NCBI GenBank assembly: GCA_938038825.1
Contig: CALHST010000099.1
Span: 1-14,770 of the forward strand
Direction of reading: 5' to 3'
Length of the DNA stretch: 14,770 nucleotides
Source: an uncultured Paracoccaceae bacterium
Lineage (GTDB): Bacteria; Pseudomonadota; Alphaproteobacteria; Rhodobacterales; Rhodobacteraceae
Both the position numbers and the translations under genes were made by a program. This document shows positions 14,686-14,770 of this stretch, piece by piece. Position 1 is the stretch's first letter; every line of letters begins with the position of its first letter. Below the pieces are notes generated by a model that was not told the origin of the DNA, did no database searches, and saw only the letters and a list, made by a program, of their open reading frames with translations.

Positions 14686-14770
14686 ATGGGCATTCACCCT
14701 TCTGCCATTATCGAAGACGGGGCGCGTGTCGATCCGTCAGCTAGTGTTGGCCCCTTTTGTATTGTGGGTC
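14686..14770 (+). CDS. lpxA: UDP-N-acetylglucosamine acyltransferase LpxA (partial, C-terminus beyond right edge)
   Basis: LpxA puts a 3-hydroxyacyl chain on UDP-GlcNAc, the first step of lipid A synthesis. Only about 28 codons are present. They read MGIHPSAIIEDGARVDPSAS and then VGPFCIVG, which matches the opening hexapeptide repeats of the left-handed beta-helix in LpxA. An AGGAG ribosome binding site at 14673-14677 is well placed before the ATG and overlaps the end of fabZ, so the two are probably co-translated. LpxD shares the fold, but this start and the position after fabZ favour LpxA. Confidence 0.9.
   Translation, partial: MGIHPSAIIEDGARVDPSASVGPFCIVG

Noticed and set aside
1..14770. 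CRISPR arrays, tRNA or rRNA genes, insertion sequences, phage or toxin-antitoxin genes
   Set aside because: No spaced repeats, cloverleaf-like sequences, transposase motifs or paired small ORFs of that kind were seen by eye; the window is a conserved housekeeping cluster plus a transporter operon.

Overview
The window is a largely chromosomal, housekeeping stretch from an alphaproteobacterium. It most resembles a marine Rhodobacteraceae (Roseobacter-type) genome. The pointers are the run pyrH-frr-uppS-cdsA-dxr-rseP-bamA-skp-fabZ-lpxA, a MiaA with a NADASQIY motif, long oligopeptide-type ABC permeases, and a GC-rich palindromic intergenic element of a kind I recall from that family. By eye the GC content is moderate, lower than in many roseobacters. 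The genus is an inference and is not resolved here.

Left part, minus strand (1-5283), read right to left. miaA (tRNA dimethylallyltransferase) overlaps by ATGA with an AraC-family regulator gene. After a 286-base gap come two dipeptide/oligopeptide-type ABC permease genes (DppB-like, then DppC-like) and the ATPase gene, which runs off the left edge. No substrate-binding protein gene is present on this side; it and any second ATPase would have to lie beyond the left edge or elsewhere. Both permeases are longer than usual: the DppB-like one has a long periplasmic loop with two cysteines, and the DppC-like one has extra membrane segments.

Right part, plus strand (5351-14770). A 67-base divergent gap separates miaA from the cell-envelope and housekeeping cluster. 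pyrH and frr serve UMP phosphorylation and ribosome recycling. uppS, cdsA and dxr are tightly packed with overlapping stops and starts and serve the polyprenyl carrier, CDP-diacylglycerol and isoprenoid precursor supply. rseP (site-2 protease) starts with GTG three bases after dxr. A 345-base gap follows, holding a 41-codon gene for a tiny membrane protein, a terminator-like hairpin and a TTGACA box. bamA (outer-membrane protein insertion) is followed by skp (periplasmic chaperone), fabZ (fatty acid synthesis) and the start of lpxA (lipid A synthesis). lpxD, which in E. coli lies between skp and fabZ, is not here.

Taken together, the plus-strand genes supply the undecaprenyl carrier, phospholipid precursor, hydroxyacyl chains and first lipid A acylation step, plus the machinery that folds outer-membrane proteins. 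No clearly new system is visible. The best leads are the 41-aa membrane protein between rseP and bamA, the unusual leader of uppS (a perfect 12-bp palindrome, no clear ribosome binding site and an overlapping mini-ORF), and the enlarged ABC permeases.
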